A stretch of DNA of 64,000 nucleotides from Xylaria sp. FL1777 (Eukaryota; Ascomycota; Sordariomycetes; Xylariales; Xylariaceae): contig MU400509.1 of NCBI GenBank assembly GCA_022578965.1, positions 248,001 to 312,000 on the forward strand, read 5' to 3'. How positions within the stretch are numbered: the first letter of the stretch is position 1; each line of letters starts with the position of its first letter. The translations under genes and the position numbers were made by a program. Below the pieces are notes generated by a model. It was not told the origin of the DNA, ran no database searches, and worked only from the letters and a program-made list of their open reading frames with translations. Of the stretch, positions 25,201 through 37,817 are shown in pieces.

Positions 25201-27149
25201 CAGTGCACTCGCCCCGCCCCTCACTTTTACTTTCCGATTAGACCAACATATCTGGCTGGTATACAGGAGAATAGCCTCCGGCAACTCAGTTATACTTTAA
25301 CTTTAGTGTCATACGGCTAAGATGGTCCATGGCCAATCACGAGAGACTATACCTTAGGCGACTAAATAAGACGAAATGATTGGGTGTAAAGGATCACGAG
25401 GATAAGGACGTATATGCAACAGAACCAACAGTCAAAGGAAGTTCTAGATTGTATAGAGGCCCAAAGGGCATAAATGGGCTAGATTATCTCATGTTCAAAG
25501 AATAGGAGAAACTAAGGCCTTCTAGACCCCTAGAGAATTAGTTAAATACGACTAAATCCCAACCCCTCTAGTTCACACAGTAGAACCCTTGTCACATTTA
25601 GTTACTTAGTCTGTCTTTAAGACAGAAAGCATGTCGACGGTTTTAACGTATAACAATATTTACAAATATTAAGCATTAGCTGAAACAAGGTAACAGATCC
25701 GTTTTATCGAGCTAGAGAAGAGGTCCTCCGAGCTTCCACTGCGAGGTAGTGTCTTGTCAAATTTAGATAGTGAAAGCCACAGAAGTATTACGAGTTTTCC
25801 TCCTCATCTTACTATCCGACTTACTCAGTGAGTCTGGAAAAACCTAGACGAGGATTATAGTCTTCGTAACCTGAATATATCAAGCCATCTTTCGGAGTTT
25901 TATGTAATAAAACAAAGACTTAGCATACTCACCTCAACGTGCTCCGGCTCCTTGTATTGTAAAGTATAGGTCGAGTTTCCACAACGTATCTTGCTGATAA
26001 CAGGGGCACGAAAGGCAACCAGCCACCAGCGCTAATGTGTTGGAGACGATGGAAGATCTCTGATAAAAAGATGAACTGGTAACTCAAAATAAATGACCAG
26101 GGCATGGGGAATAGGTTGTTGTTACAGGTATATCTTTTTTAGTTGTAGGGAATCAAGCGTCAGACTTGACTACCTTCTACTTCAAGGAGTGTTGACATCT
26201 AGCGCTCTAGTTCAGCAGCCTCGTAATAATAATAAGAAATCAGATAGCTAGCTGATGAACGACATGCTACCCACATAGGGCACATATCCATTCTCAGAGT
26301 TCCTCGACTCTAGATGACTCATCGGAATCACAATACACCTGCTTGTTCAGTCTCTCTATGATTGTCTTCTCTCCAATGTCCTCCGCCGCGGGCACGGCCA
26401 GCTACACCGAGAGAATAGAAAGTACCTAGGTAGGCAGTGAGACTATGTTGAGCGAGGAAAGTATATATTGATGGCGCAAACATGAATCTTCTTCGTAAAA
26501 CCTTATATTAAACACTCTAGCTACGCTCACGAGCCTTGCTCGCCGAGATCACGGGATCTCATATGAGGCGTTCGAATATCCGCTTAAGTACAGAGTTTGT
26601 TGGGAGGACCACGGTCCCAACAATCTAGCTAGCTAGGTTTGAGGTTTATATTGAATCTTCTGGTAGTCATGTAGATCATCCGAGCTGTTGTACTCAGTAT
26701 CTAGTTAACCGTTAAGCATGAGGGATGAGTCTATTCATAGTTGGTATCCGAGCCTCTCTTTTCTATGATAGTGAGATGATATGTTAGCTACGGACAAGCG
26801 GTTCACACCTTATTTAGGGTGATAAAGTTTGTGTTGTGGCTGCTGAGTCAATATCATCACGTAGCAGTCAGTATGTCAAATGTGAAGAGACATGCCCCTA
26901 TTTGCTGTGTCCATTACTACAAGCCATCTTGTGGTGATCTTTGTAGACTATCCTCTTTATCCGTATCAGCCTCATGTCAATTCTTATCCCCAAGGTTCAA
27001 AACGAGTTCAATCTGCTCAAATTATTTTTAACTGAGAAGGTTCTAAATCTCACTTCAGTAGACCTTATGATTAAAGTACATAACATGACATCCACTACTT
27101 GGTGTTTCGGCCTCGGGTAGCTGTAACGAGATATCTCCTAACTAAGCGC
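22257..27149. other. 4.9-kb A+T-leaning intergenic region
   Basis: 22257-22960 should be the promoter and leader of the DUF2235-GTPase gene. From about 23200 to 27100 the sequence is visibly A+T-richer, with frequent stops in all frames and many CTAG/TAGGTA words; one TACCTAGGTA palindrome is at 26423-26432. I recognise no transposon protein. It could be an old, RIP-degraded element or simply unconstrained DNA. Confidence 0.5.
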
Positions 27150-28892
27150 CTATAGCATCTCGCCTAACCATGGATCACTCTTCAATTCCTTAGCTGTTGC
27201 GCGGTTTTCTGGAATCCAGCAAAGCATCCTCCTCATAAACTTGAAGAAGCAATCAGCCTCCTCCCTTGGGATGCATTCGGGAACCTCATTCTCCCAAATC
27301 CGGGTGTGAGGCATTAAGTGATTGCCTATAAATGTACCTGTACGTCGTTTAGTCAGACATAGAGCAGGAGAATTAAGATTAGGACAGAAAAGACACACCG
27401 TCGTCGGTAAAGAATGGGCCACCATAAAATTCGGCAGCGCTGCCGCAGAGCTGGCCATTTGGCTTCAGTACCTGCGGACTCCACCGCCACTCCCGCATAG
27501 CTTTTTCTCGCTGGACGAGCACAGATGGTACGGGGCCGAGAATTGCGATCATATCTGCTAGGTGTTTTACCGCAGAGTACGAATTTGGATTGTCCGGTTC
27601 GAATAGTGTCCGTCCCGTCAAGAGCTCCCACACCTACAGCGGGTCAGTGTCTTTTAATAAGCAACACCAGGCTTAGAAGACCAAGCCCTTCTTACCATGA
27701 TGCCGAAATTCCATATGTCAGCACTGTAAGACCATCCAGCACCGAGAAGAACTTCTGGGGCGTGGCAGTCATTGGGTTGTATAGGATGCAGGAGCGGCCC
27801 GGGCCCGTCTCCGCGCTGCGCGAGGCCCAAGTCGGTTATCTTCGGATACATCTTCCCCAGGCCCTTGTTCCCGCCTTGAATGTCACCAAAGTTGTTATGG
27901 CATCGGTACACCGTTCGGGTACCGACCTGTTTTCGAGCCATAGGATGCTTTAACTGCCCTTTGACGAAAGCTTCAATAACAGACGGATCTTCGAAAGTTA
28001 CCATGATATTATCTAATTTCAGGTCTAAGAGGAAATAAGTCAGCCTAAGACCTTATAAACGATAGGGTAGTTGTAGCGACGGCAAAGCACCTGTGTGGAT
28101 TACGTGACATTCCGAGTGTAGAAAATCCAGGCCCTCGAGTAGAACTCTCAGGTGTGCCTTAATTAAAGGTAACACTCGAGCATTGACCCTATCTTCGCCG
28201 GCAATCCTTCTTACGAATAACCAGAACGGGTCCCTCATAGGCTTGAAAACCAATGCAAGGTGCCTTGATCCCTGAGGCAAATCGAGGCCAAAGCTCTCAA
28301 CTGCTGTCCCAACGATGCCACGTCCTCGGTGCTGAGAATCCACCGAGGACACGTGGATGGTCATATCTAACTCGTGGCTCTCATCGTCCGAGACATTGCA
28401 GGTACAGATTTTTATAGCGACATATCTGTTCGGGCTCGTCCAATTCTTCCTAGAGAGGACGTGTTAGTCACGTAGAAAGGCAATAGACAGACGCATAGGT
28501 GTAGAACCCTCGGGAATCAATTACCTGCTGATGTCGTGTGCGAGCCAAACGGTAGATGATGATCCCCAGCCGATCTTAGCCTTCAATTTGTATCGGTTGT
28601 CCAACACATCTCCAGGATTCGCAGGATAGAAGTGCTCCGGCTTGTACCCTGGGACTATCTCCTCATCGACAGGAACATCTGACGGGATTAACTCCGGCAC
28701 CTGCGACGTCTGTGACGCCTGTGATGCGAAAGACTGGCATCCTTGGCGGCTGAAGACAGACCAGAATGGCATGTTGGCGACCCTGAGAGAGCATGTGAGA
28801 CGGGCAGGAGAAGGATGAGAAGGGGCACGACCGGCAGCTAGCTGTGAGATGGAAGAGGGGACTGAAAGGAGGGGCGATCGAAATCGCAGCAT
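27150..28892 (-). CDS. SRPK-like serine/threonine protein kinase
   Basis: Five exons (28525-28892, 28091-28449, 27696-28024, 27399-27633, 27150-27337) give 492 residues. SRPK kinases phosphorylate Arg/Ser-rich splicing proteins; fungi also hold divergent expansions of this family, and this looks like one. Visible motifs: YKPEHFYPANPGDVLDNRY (typical SRPK lead-in), P-loop IGWGSSSTVW (107-116), VAIK with Lys136, catalytic HTDLKLDN (241-248), metal-binding DLG (307-309; SRPKs use DLG where most kinases have DFG), APE (331-333) and DIWNFGIMVWELL. The kinase fold appears complete, so it is probably active. The first 66 residues have no acidic residue and six arginines, like a mitochondrial presequence; an alternative start at 28772 (MPFWSVF) would remove 40 of them. 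Substrate unknown. Confidence 0.9.
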
Positions 28893-29339
28893 GGCTCGCC
28901 GTCCTGCTTCTTGTCTGTTTCTTGTCTGCTTCTTAGTAATAACTATTGAATGTTAAGTAAGATATCTAACCTCATTGATTATACGAGTCCGAATTGTTGA
29001 ACATTAAAATATTATACCTCTACTAAGCTTGTCAATGCAATCGTCCCCTCACTAAGGATCCGCACCTGTCACACAAGGTGAGTGCATCTGGGAGAAGGCA
29101 CTGAACTCGCTCTCAAATAAAAGTTTGAAGCTGAAACTAATCACAACTACAGTCACTCATAAACGAGATATTTTTGTACGGGCGATCTGCTCATTTTTTC
29201 CTTCCTAGAATTTACCGGCATTCCAGCTCTTTAGACAGCTATTATCGTGATAGTTGAGGAGAAAAAAAGATTTATCCCTTCGTAAAGGTCGCACCATTGT
29301 GAATCATCCTAGATTGGGAGTGTTTGTGGTTGGTGATCA

Positions 29340-29690
29340 CGTGATGAGCTCTGTCGGCTCTGAGAGAGTACAGAGCAAGTCAATAGTATAAAGAGAGGAA
29401 TTGATATATATTCACGAGTTTCCTATATGGCTAGTTGTTTATTACTTGGCTGTTTAATCTGAGCCTACACCTGGATAGTTGTTGGAATTACCTGTATGGG
29501 AGGAACTTCTTAATAACCATAGGGGATGTAAGTGATATTTTATTGCATGGTCTCTTATTAATGTTACTTGAAATTTCTTTCTTATTAGCTTTATATAATA
29601 TAAAGCCTGTGATAAGGACTTTGGTTAATGATCTAGTTTGTGAGTTATAAGATGGTATAATGGACTCCATTTTCAGATCCCAAAACCTCC
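29340..29690. other. A+T-rich island, possibly LTR-like or organelle-derived
   Basis: The sequence changes from balanced to A+T-rich near 29390 and back near 29700. It begins beside a palindrome ATCACGTGAT (around 29337-29346) and a TATA-like ATAAAGAGAGG. A TGTTGGAATT word near 29480 resembles the start of copia-type LTRs, but no second copy, target-site duplication or polymerase coding is visible. A 71-codon frame here is hydrophobic only because of the base composition. Confidence 0.25.
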
Positions 29691-30113
29691 AGTCCTAGAG
29701 GCTTCCATACCAGCTCTTCAACATTTGTATGCAACATTCCTGTGACTAGGTAACTGCCTCCGTATTCCAGATAGGGAGATAACCTGCCTTTTACCTAGTA
29801 CGTTGATAGGGCGTCACCTCTTGCTACATCACAACACATCCTTGTGCCGAGGCTAGATAACTAGAAAGGCTCGAGGCACTAACAAAACCACAACCCACTC
29901 GGAAAAGCAACATGAGGGAACCAAGGTACCGTACTCGATTGCATTATGACAACATACCTAGGTAGGGCGGAAGCGCGCCACAAGTTGCCATTGGCAACAG
30001 GTAGATGTGAACCACACGCCTCAGCGGGACGCATCACGCATCACAAATCACCACACCATCTCTACAAAACGGACGGACAGCTGGACGGGCCGCATCTAAT
30101 CATGCAAGGCGAG

Positions 30114-30158
30114 CAACGACAACGACAACGACAACGATAACAACAACAACAACAAACA
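30114..30158. repeat. CAACGA/CAA microsatellite
   Basis: CAACGA units run into CAA units over about 45 bp, between genes. Confidence 0.9.
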
Positions 30159-30491
30159 GTACCATGCACAATGCACAATGCGCGAGCCTCGCCATCCCAA
30201 TGTAGTGTAGGACATCGACAAGCCAGCATCCACGAATCCACTCATCTATGCGTACAGCATCCTACGCCGCGGCCTCGCCCCCCACGCAGGGTAAACGAGT
30301 GGACAGCAGCGCTCGCCTGACCCAGCAGCTCACTACCCGATCGTCGCGGTATAACCGCACACACGAGAAAAGAAGCTGCAAGGATCGGGACTGGACAGCC
30401 TTACTTCTGCGCATAGTACTATACCTACTATACCACATACGCATATGTATGTCGAATAAATGCCCGAGCAAGGCGCCATACCATGTCCGCA

Positions 30492-30534
30492 GTATGTAGG
30501 TGTGTAGGTATGTAGGTAGGTACCTACTACCTAG
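30492..30534. repeat. GTAG/TAGG simple repeat ending in a TACCTAC palindromic stretch
   Basis: GTATGTAGG-type units are followed by GGTAGGTACCTACTACC. The same words recur in many intergenic parts of the window. Confidence 0.85.
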
Positions 30535-31770
30535 CTATGATGTATGTAGACAGATTGCCGCGCAGAGCGACGAATAGTTTCACGACGGGACCCTCCCCCA
30601 ATTCCATTTCGAGGTGTAACGCCGATCGCTGCCGCATAAACTACCCTGGGTAGGTGGTTCTTGTCGCATACGACATACGACATACTACATATACTACATC
30701 ATCCCTACGCAGTATATATGCACATTCCTACGTTACATGCCGTACCGTACGCATACCTAGCAGCATTGTTTTGAGAGCTTCGCCCTGGTAATACGTCCGC
30801 GGTGAACTGCTGGGGATACAAGTATAGGTAGCGTAGATAAGCTATTCATTGTACAGCAACTTGAAATTGTCGGAGACCGCAGCCTCCTCCACCTAGTATG
30901 ATAATCTCTCCGTATCTAACGCTGTCAAGCACGTAGGAAAACTCATGTAGGTATAGTGGAGTTTACCATATGTCATATTGCAGATGAGTAATCTGATTTA
31001 TATGCAGCATCAAGTTTGTACTGCGCAGGTAAATTATGCATAGATAGCCAACTATAACCAGCCACAATTCCTCTATAGAATAGAATAGGTACTACCCAAC
31101 GAAATATATACAAAAACAGCCGCATATTTCGCTACTACCTACCACCACGCTTAACGCATAAGTTCAAAAGCATCATCACATTCCCAAGATGTACCCAAGT
31201 CCGATAGCTAAAATGCATCTCTTGGAAGTAGGGCTGCCGGTATAATCTTGGCAGTAAAATACCTTGCTTGGATATGGGGTAAGTGATCAATGTGGCGGCC
31301 TCCAGCCACGAGACTTTACGCAGCATAACCTCTAGGTTCTAGGCAACTTATCCTACTGCGGATGTGCTAAGAGCTCGGCACTTACAAAGCAACAGGTAAC
31401 GTATCCCTAACACAAAAAGCCCACCTCGAACTGAGCAAAGGGCAAAAAAAGAAACTAGGTATACTTAGTGAAGCTAACAAGCGCTTTACTGACCGGGGAG
31501 AACAAGAAAAAGGACCCGGGCGGAGAGAAGCAAGATCTGTTTTTCTTTTGTTTTTATCCCGCGGGTTGCTGTCCAATAAATAGAATATATAAATTGACGA
31601 ATATGTAGTACCTACCTACCTATAGGTTGGTTACCTAGGTAAAAGGTAAACACACGCCCGGGGTGTGGTCGCAGAAGAACCAAACAAATAAAAAAGGTCC
31701 CCTACGGCCGATGACAATGCAATGACCTAAGTAAGTAGCACACGACAGAAATAAAAATAAAACAAGAGCC

Positions 31771-31812
31771 CAGCCAGCCAGCCAGTGAGACAGTCAGACA
31801 GACAGACAGACA
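31771..31812. repeat. CAGC then CAGA tetranucleotide repeats
   Basis: CAGC units (31771-31785) are followed by CAGT/CAGA units to about 31812. Confidence 0.9.
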
Positions 31813-32195
31813 CAAGTCAGTCATACGTTGCGGCAACAGTCGCTCAGCCGCGGCTCTTTTCTGGCGACCCTGCGCTGTAACAGTAGAAAGTTCATGCTGA
31901 TGGGGAGAGGGTCCCCCCCAAAAAAACTCCGACTTGCCTTACGTACCCTTGTCGCGGTGTACGCGGATTGGAGGTTGGGTTCGCAGATGTAGGTAGACTT
32001 TTTTTTTTTAGTTTTCACGTACGGTACCTACAGGGGGAGGATAAGTACACTACATAAACGAGCATGAACAGTGCGGCTGTCCCAACAGCTTGGACAAAGC
32101 CTCTAAAAGAACCAAACAGAAAACAAAAACAAAAAGAGAGGGTGTGTGAGGCCGTGTGTGTTTGTGGATTGCGGCTGCTGCGCCATCTTTCGTCA

Positions 32196-32250
32196 CTGAT
32201 TGATTGATTGACTGACTGATCGATTTTGATTGCTTGCTTGCTTGCTTGAT
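32196..32250. repeat. TGAT/TGAC/TTGC compound tetranucleotide repeat
   Basis: Three related tetranucleotide runs in series, separated by a short CGATTT interruption. Confidence 0.9.
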
Positions 32251-35200
32251 TATTGGAATCGAACGGAGCGTTTCGTACTCGTCAGATTCCCTCCCTAACT
32301 GAGTGTTTAGTCGTCAATCTTTTGCAGGTCGCACTCGGATGCGATCACCCGTCGTGGCGTTCTGCTGGGATGAGTGGTGCGGCTACTTGCATTGGTGTGA
32401 AACTGACCACGAATATGCAAGCCTGAGAAAAATGGTAGGTCGCCAAAAAAGTACTGCAATACCCAAAAGTACTGTACCGGTAGGTACGCAAAGAAGACAC
32501 CGTGGCACGGTAGTGAAGCTAGACCACAGTAAGTAGATAGATCTTGCGTAGCCGGGGGGACTGTCGTGGGACATTCGGCCCGTCGTGAGTTTAACTCCTA
32601 GTTAGGTGTATACCGAAATGAGTCGATCCCACTCGACTTACGTACCCTTCCTCATTGGTATAATGACACTAATAGTAGCGAAGGGAAATGGGACACTGGA
32701 ACAAGCAATAGGTCACAAGTTCTGAGGCGTCGAAAGATCTGCAGCCCATGTTAGATCCCTAGCCAGGTATACTATTTCTCCGACGTCGTTTCAATCAGCC
32801 TCATTTTTCCAATAGTCTGGTCCCTGGGTAGCGATTGACTTTTCGCGTGGGCGCCGTGGGCGCCGCGGCCACCGCGGCCACCGCCTCGGATATCGACTGG
32901 CTGGGGGATTGGGGGCGAGGGGATACAGACAGAATGTCGACTCTGGCGTATTCGGATCCCGGCAGCACATGTTGTGTCTATTCTTTCCCGCAGCTAATAG
33001 CGTATAATGACGTCCGTTGATCTGAGACATTGAAAACATAGTCGTTAACTTAAAGGTAAAAAAACGGAGTACGGGGTTCAAACAGACATACAGCTACGCT
33101 GTAGAATGTGTCCATTGGCGCGACAGTCTCCCGTCTTGAGGATCCACGCACTGGGAACGTGCTAATCCCATTCGCAAATACGGTATGTTGGAAAACACCC
33201 CGGCTTGTTTTAGGCGTGTCAGTTGGGATCGCCGTCCAATCCATGTCCTTATCCGTTCGCTTAAGCTGGTTGGGGGAGGGCGTCGGTCGGAGGAGACCCA
33301 ACCCTCGTTCGACACTGGGCAGATGCTGGGTCCCTTGGGCAGGAGTTGAAGCAATTACACGTGAATGAAAAGTTGACAGGGTGTTCAACGTACATCGCGT
33401 CGGGCTACCTCTTGCGATGTGCAGTGGCAGTCTTGCACCAAACCAAGCCTCATAGCGCGTGCTGTGGTGACCTACCTAGTCTAAGTAAGCTCCCCTCCCT
33501 TCCCCTCCTCATCCCACATGCGCATGACGATAGAACCTCCCTGGTCGTCTCAACATCAGCTGTTCCCATCAGCTTATCCTAGCTCATCCCAGCTCGACGC
33601 CCATCGTGCCGGGGTAGGGATAACGGTAACAGTGCTGGCAGTGTAAGCGCATTGGAGGCTGGGCTGCTCCTGTGCATGAGAGTCAGCAGCCGTGGCAGGT
33701 ATTATGTAGGTATGTAGTCAGTATGTAGTGTAGGTAGACACTACACTACTGTAGTGCTCACAGGACAGGTTAACCCTATCCATCCACCCATCAGTAGCTT
33801 ACCCAAGGTGTCGGGTCCGATCGCTGGGAAATCATGTGCGTCATTCAACCCGAGCCGGGCGATCAACGTGTTAGCCATCCCCTTTCGGAGCGCTGACTGG
33901 TCGAGGCTAGTCTGCGTCTCGGACCTGGCTTGCATCCAGGCTTGGCTGCTGCTGGGCCAATCATTGCAGGCTTCTGGCCTGAAATGGCAATTGCTGTCAT
34001 TTTTGCCTGGGGGACCAATGAAACTGTGAAGCAGCCAGCAGCAGTCGCCTCGCCGTGTCGAATATGTCTAAGACTCTGGCAATAAGTTGTTTGCGACGAG
34101 GCGATATATTTGCCACGGTAGACGATTGGCGTAAACGCATGGAGTACTGTACACTATGTGTTATTACCTGTTCGACTTCCTTACTTCGGGCGGGCCGTCT
34201 TCATTTAGCCGTTCATTCCGCGGAGAGACGCGCTACCTGCTCCCTGCTAGGGAAGTAGACAGTGTGTGACTAACTCACTGGCTGACTAGCTGGGAGTGGA
34301 AGGGTGCTATCACATGGCACTCCTCTCGCATAGCATAGGAACTCCTTCTGAAATAAGAAATCTGTCCCTCCAGCATAATGACTAGGTTAGCTCCGGGGAA
34401 CCAGGTCAATTGTTTCCTGACGAGCGTTGTACTATACAGCATGCTTTATTTGTGTATGCCTACTCCAACACGTCGCGTTAAGGCAGGAATTTGCGAAAAG
34501 ATCTCTGCTTGTGTGTAGGCACGTTTACGACGCCGCATGAAGAGTGTGTAAATGGAGAGGGTGGGCAGCGTTTACCTGGGGGCGGCAATAAGACAGTATT
34601 CCTCTAGGCCTCGTGCTTCTTTTCTTGGCTTCTTACCTGTAGCAGGTGGCTATATATGTGCATACCTAGTAAACTTCGTTAGTAACCTTGGAGTAGAAAG
34701 ATCCAACCCATTACTCAATTAAAATGCGCGCGCGGCACAGAGATGGTTGGGCTGGGAAGCTATTTGACATATTCACAAGGTATCCAGATATACCCAGTCC
34801 TGCCGAGGCAAACCGTAGAACGAGGAGGCCACGGCAAAGCACGAAGCAGATCAGACGGCTGGGCTGTATGCAAGATGAGGTTCTCTACCAAGATGCTGGG
34901 AGCGTGCGCCACAGTGGTTCATCCTTGCCGTAGTGGACAGAGAGAAGTAAGCTGAAGCGACGTGACGCCTTTTTTTACGTCCTTGGCGAAGTAATAATAG
35001 GTTTCTTTTTCCCATTGGGCAGCAACTTGATTGGCGAGGCGCCTGATGCCTCTTTGGAATCCGCTGCCTACATCAAATAAATGTCCAGTCCCACCAGGCA
35101 CCAACATGTACCGTGTGTCAGAATGTCTATCTCCTACCCGATTCATCGCTTGATTTGTGTCGAACCCCCTTTTTTGCGATCCAATGTCAAAAGATAGTGT

Positions 35201-36518
35201 CGCGGCAATTCCGGTTGATGCCCAACTGGCGATGAGCGGAAACGGTGCCAGCCGGCGCACTATACGGGGAAGAAGAACCCCCGTAAATTTTTGCCCTAGG
35301 TAGTGTACACTAGGTATACTATACCTTAGGTAAAGTTTGAGTTCCCGGTCCTAAGTCCCCGATAGGACCCAGCTGGGTGGGAAGAAGGCTGAGAGTGATC
35401 CTGGTCGTTTGGAGTCACAGACAAGCCGGCCCGGGCAGGGGTCCTGGCTCGAGATGGTGTTGCTATTGAAGGTACTGTACTTGCCCATGTATAATGTAGT
35501 GTAATATAATCCCTCTAGTGTACCTAGGAATTTGATGAGGGACTCTGATCAAATGTAGCAGTCGCATTTGCTTGCTCATTGGTTTGCTTTCCCCAGATTA
35601 ATAGATAGTTCCCGTCATGAACCACGGATCACTTGAGTAGTAGTAGCGCACATCAATCCACCGGTTCGGATAAGCTGTTTAGGTAGTAGATGTGAATAGA
35701 TAGTCTTATATCGCCATAGCTAGCGCGACAACCCAACTTTTCCTTGTCAATGTTCGTACCTAGCTTGCGAAGGCCGAGGTCCTGGGGAGGGGGTGGCATT
35801 CATGGTCAACGACCATTCCCGGCCATCGTTCCAATGAAGCCCTATTCAGGCCAACCTCATATCCCTGTCTTTTCGACAGCTCCTAAAGGCCACAAACGAG
35901 GAATTGATAATAATAATAAAACAAAATTACCCCGTGAGAGCGCGAACAGCCAATTCTGTTGCTTCCTTCTATAATCCTTTTTTTCCTTTTTCCTCATTAC
36001 CTCTTGAAGTCAGGCTTAGGGTATCCTTCAACTTCATCCATACAGCTGTACACCTCCACTCTATGATTGAACCCATGTCCTTGCTCAATGCTTTGTCCTT
36101 TGCATAGCTGCGTCTATCATTCGCCAGTTCTCCATTTCTGACATGCTCCAAACGTCCCTAGCCCTCCATATCATGTGGCCCTACCGAGTCCCAATGCCCC
36201 TAAAACTAAGTGAAATAATACATTGACCAAAAAGTACAACTCAGAACGGGGGGAGGGGGAAGGTTAGATCGCCACACGCGATGCCACGCCGAACACCCAC
36301 AACTCCTGATGCCTGAGAAATTCGTAGCGGTGTAATGACGATAATGTCCGGAAAGCAGACCAGTCCGATGAATGGCGGCCCAGCCAAGTCTACACAGACA
36401 ACTACAGGCCTGGTGAAACGCCCTACCAATGTATAGTGTTACAATGATTAATCCCTGTTATACGGCTGCCACCTAATCACCATGACTTTTGTTCACGAGG
36501 TCAGGCGGACCCCACATT

Positions 36519-37817
36519 CTATCGCGACCCATGGTGAGAAGAGCGACCGACACCAGACGGGTTAGAGACAGATGAGCTGGCTTCGTTACGATTATTGTCG
36601 TATACGTCGAGGCATTGCCCGAGGACTAAAGCAACTAATCAGTCCATGGGGAATCAAGTTTGGATAGGGGTCTAAAAACCTACTATCGATTATGAGCTCT
36701 TCCCATACGCCACACTCGTAATCAACGAGGCCGTGACGCTCGATATTATTACACAGTCGTACAATCTCTTGACCCATTTTTCTTAGATATTCCTCGCTGA
36801 CCAAACTTTGGCCACGTTGCGGGGGGACGCCGGATTCGAGCATGTCTTTTTGTTTCTGGCAAAGAGAGAGCCACGCGTGATTAAAATCCCGCCATAGTTT
36901 GACACGATCCTGATAGAGAGCTTCGTCATCTCCAGTAAGGCCTAGAGTCAGCTATTAGTCATAGAAGGGTAGAATGAGTGGTACCAACGCGAACCTAATT
37001 CCACAACTTTGGACAAGAGCCACTCTGACACGCCCAAGAGCGATTCACTAGCCGTTTGTAGCACACCATTCTGGATATTTGTAAACACCTCCCTGAGGGC
37101 GCCTTGGTATTGCTCGTAAGCCTCACCCATGGCCGTAGATGCAGCCGAGGCTGCAGCTGTAGACGTGGTCGCGGTCGCGGCAGTGCCATACTCCTGCTCC
37201 TCAACGACCTGCTCAGGTCCGCCTGCCTGCGCCATGCCGCTCATCGATGTTATGCTGCCGGGATAGGTCTGTTGAAGCATCCGCTGGTCCGCAGGACTCT
37301 GATATACGGCCGAGGTACTCGAAGATGCTGTCTGTGGCTGCAGGCCAGCTGCTGCAGCTGCGTTGGTTGGCTCGCTCGGGAAATAAGGGGCGGCAACATC
37401 CGCCGGCATCATCTGCAACCCTGCAGCCTGCCGTGACGGGAACTGTTGACTTGTGTCGTAAACAGTGCTCTGAGTTCCCGCTTGCGGGACGTTGTATAGC
37501 ATGGACGTGTTGTATGTGTTGTAGCCTTGCGTTTGTCTGCTGTCCTGTGCATAATCGGTCGAGTACGCTATTGTACTTTGTGGCATTGCGTGCGAAAAGG
37601 CTGCTGCGGGCTCCTGGTAGTAGCCGCTGTACGACGCTGTGGCCGCCATGCTTCGAGGGCCCGGCGGGTCGGTATGGAGAGGAGCGGGTCGGTATCTATC
37701 CAAGCCCGCCGTGCCATACGATCTTCGCGATGCATTAGGATCGTGAAGAGAGTGCCTTGGGTTAGAAGAAGAACTTCCGGGCTGATCCTGCCTACGACGC
37801 CGAGCGTTATCGTCCAT
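36519..37817 (-). CDS. Conserved-looking fungal protein, low-complexity N-terminus and helical C-terminal domain, function unknown
   Basis: Three exons: 36995-37817, 36684-36941 and 36519-36625, giving 395 residues. I chose MDDNARRRRQ (37817) as start; an in-frame ATG at 37880 would add 21 residues. The N-terminal two thirds is low complexity (Ser, Gln, Tyr, Ala, Thr). From about residue 245 a charged helical region begins (YEQYQGALREVFTNIQNG, LLGVSEWLLSKVVELGL) and continues across the first junction into DRVKLWRDFNHAWLSLCQ, then EEYLRKMGQEIVRLC and VWEELIIDILGQCLDVYDNN across the second. That both junctions keep the frame and a continuous amphipathic pattern supports the model. The first intron has an uncommon donor, GTTCGC. 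I do not recognise the family; the shape (disordered N-terminus plus one domain) would suit a nuclear or adaptor protein, but that is a guess. Confidence 0.72.

Larger units (their letters stand above)
28893..36518. other. 7.6-kb gene-free stretch rich in microsatellites
   Basis: No frame has a recognisable domain. It contains simple repeats (listed separately), an A+T-rich island at about 29390-29690, and two TACCTAGGTA palindromes (29955-29964, 31632-31641). Frames at 32303-32536, 33050-33388 and 34919-35260 were inspected and not accepted. The part next to 36518 should include the 3' UTR of the next gene. Confidence 0.5.

Noticed and set aside
23200..27100. Transposon in the A+T-leaning region
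   Set aside because: No reverse transcriptase, integrase or transposase motif and no terminal repeats seen; degradation by RIP remains possible but unproven.
34919..35260. 113-codon minus-strand frame
   Set aside because: No recognisable family and no promoter or codon-bias signal; kept as non-coding.
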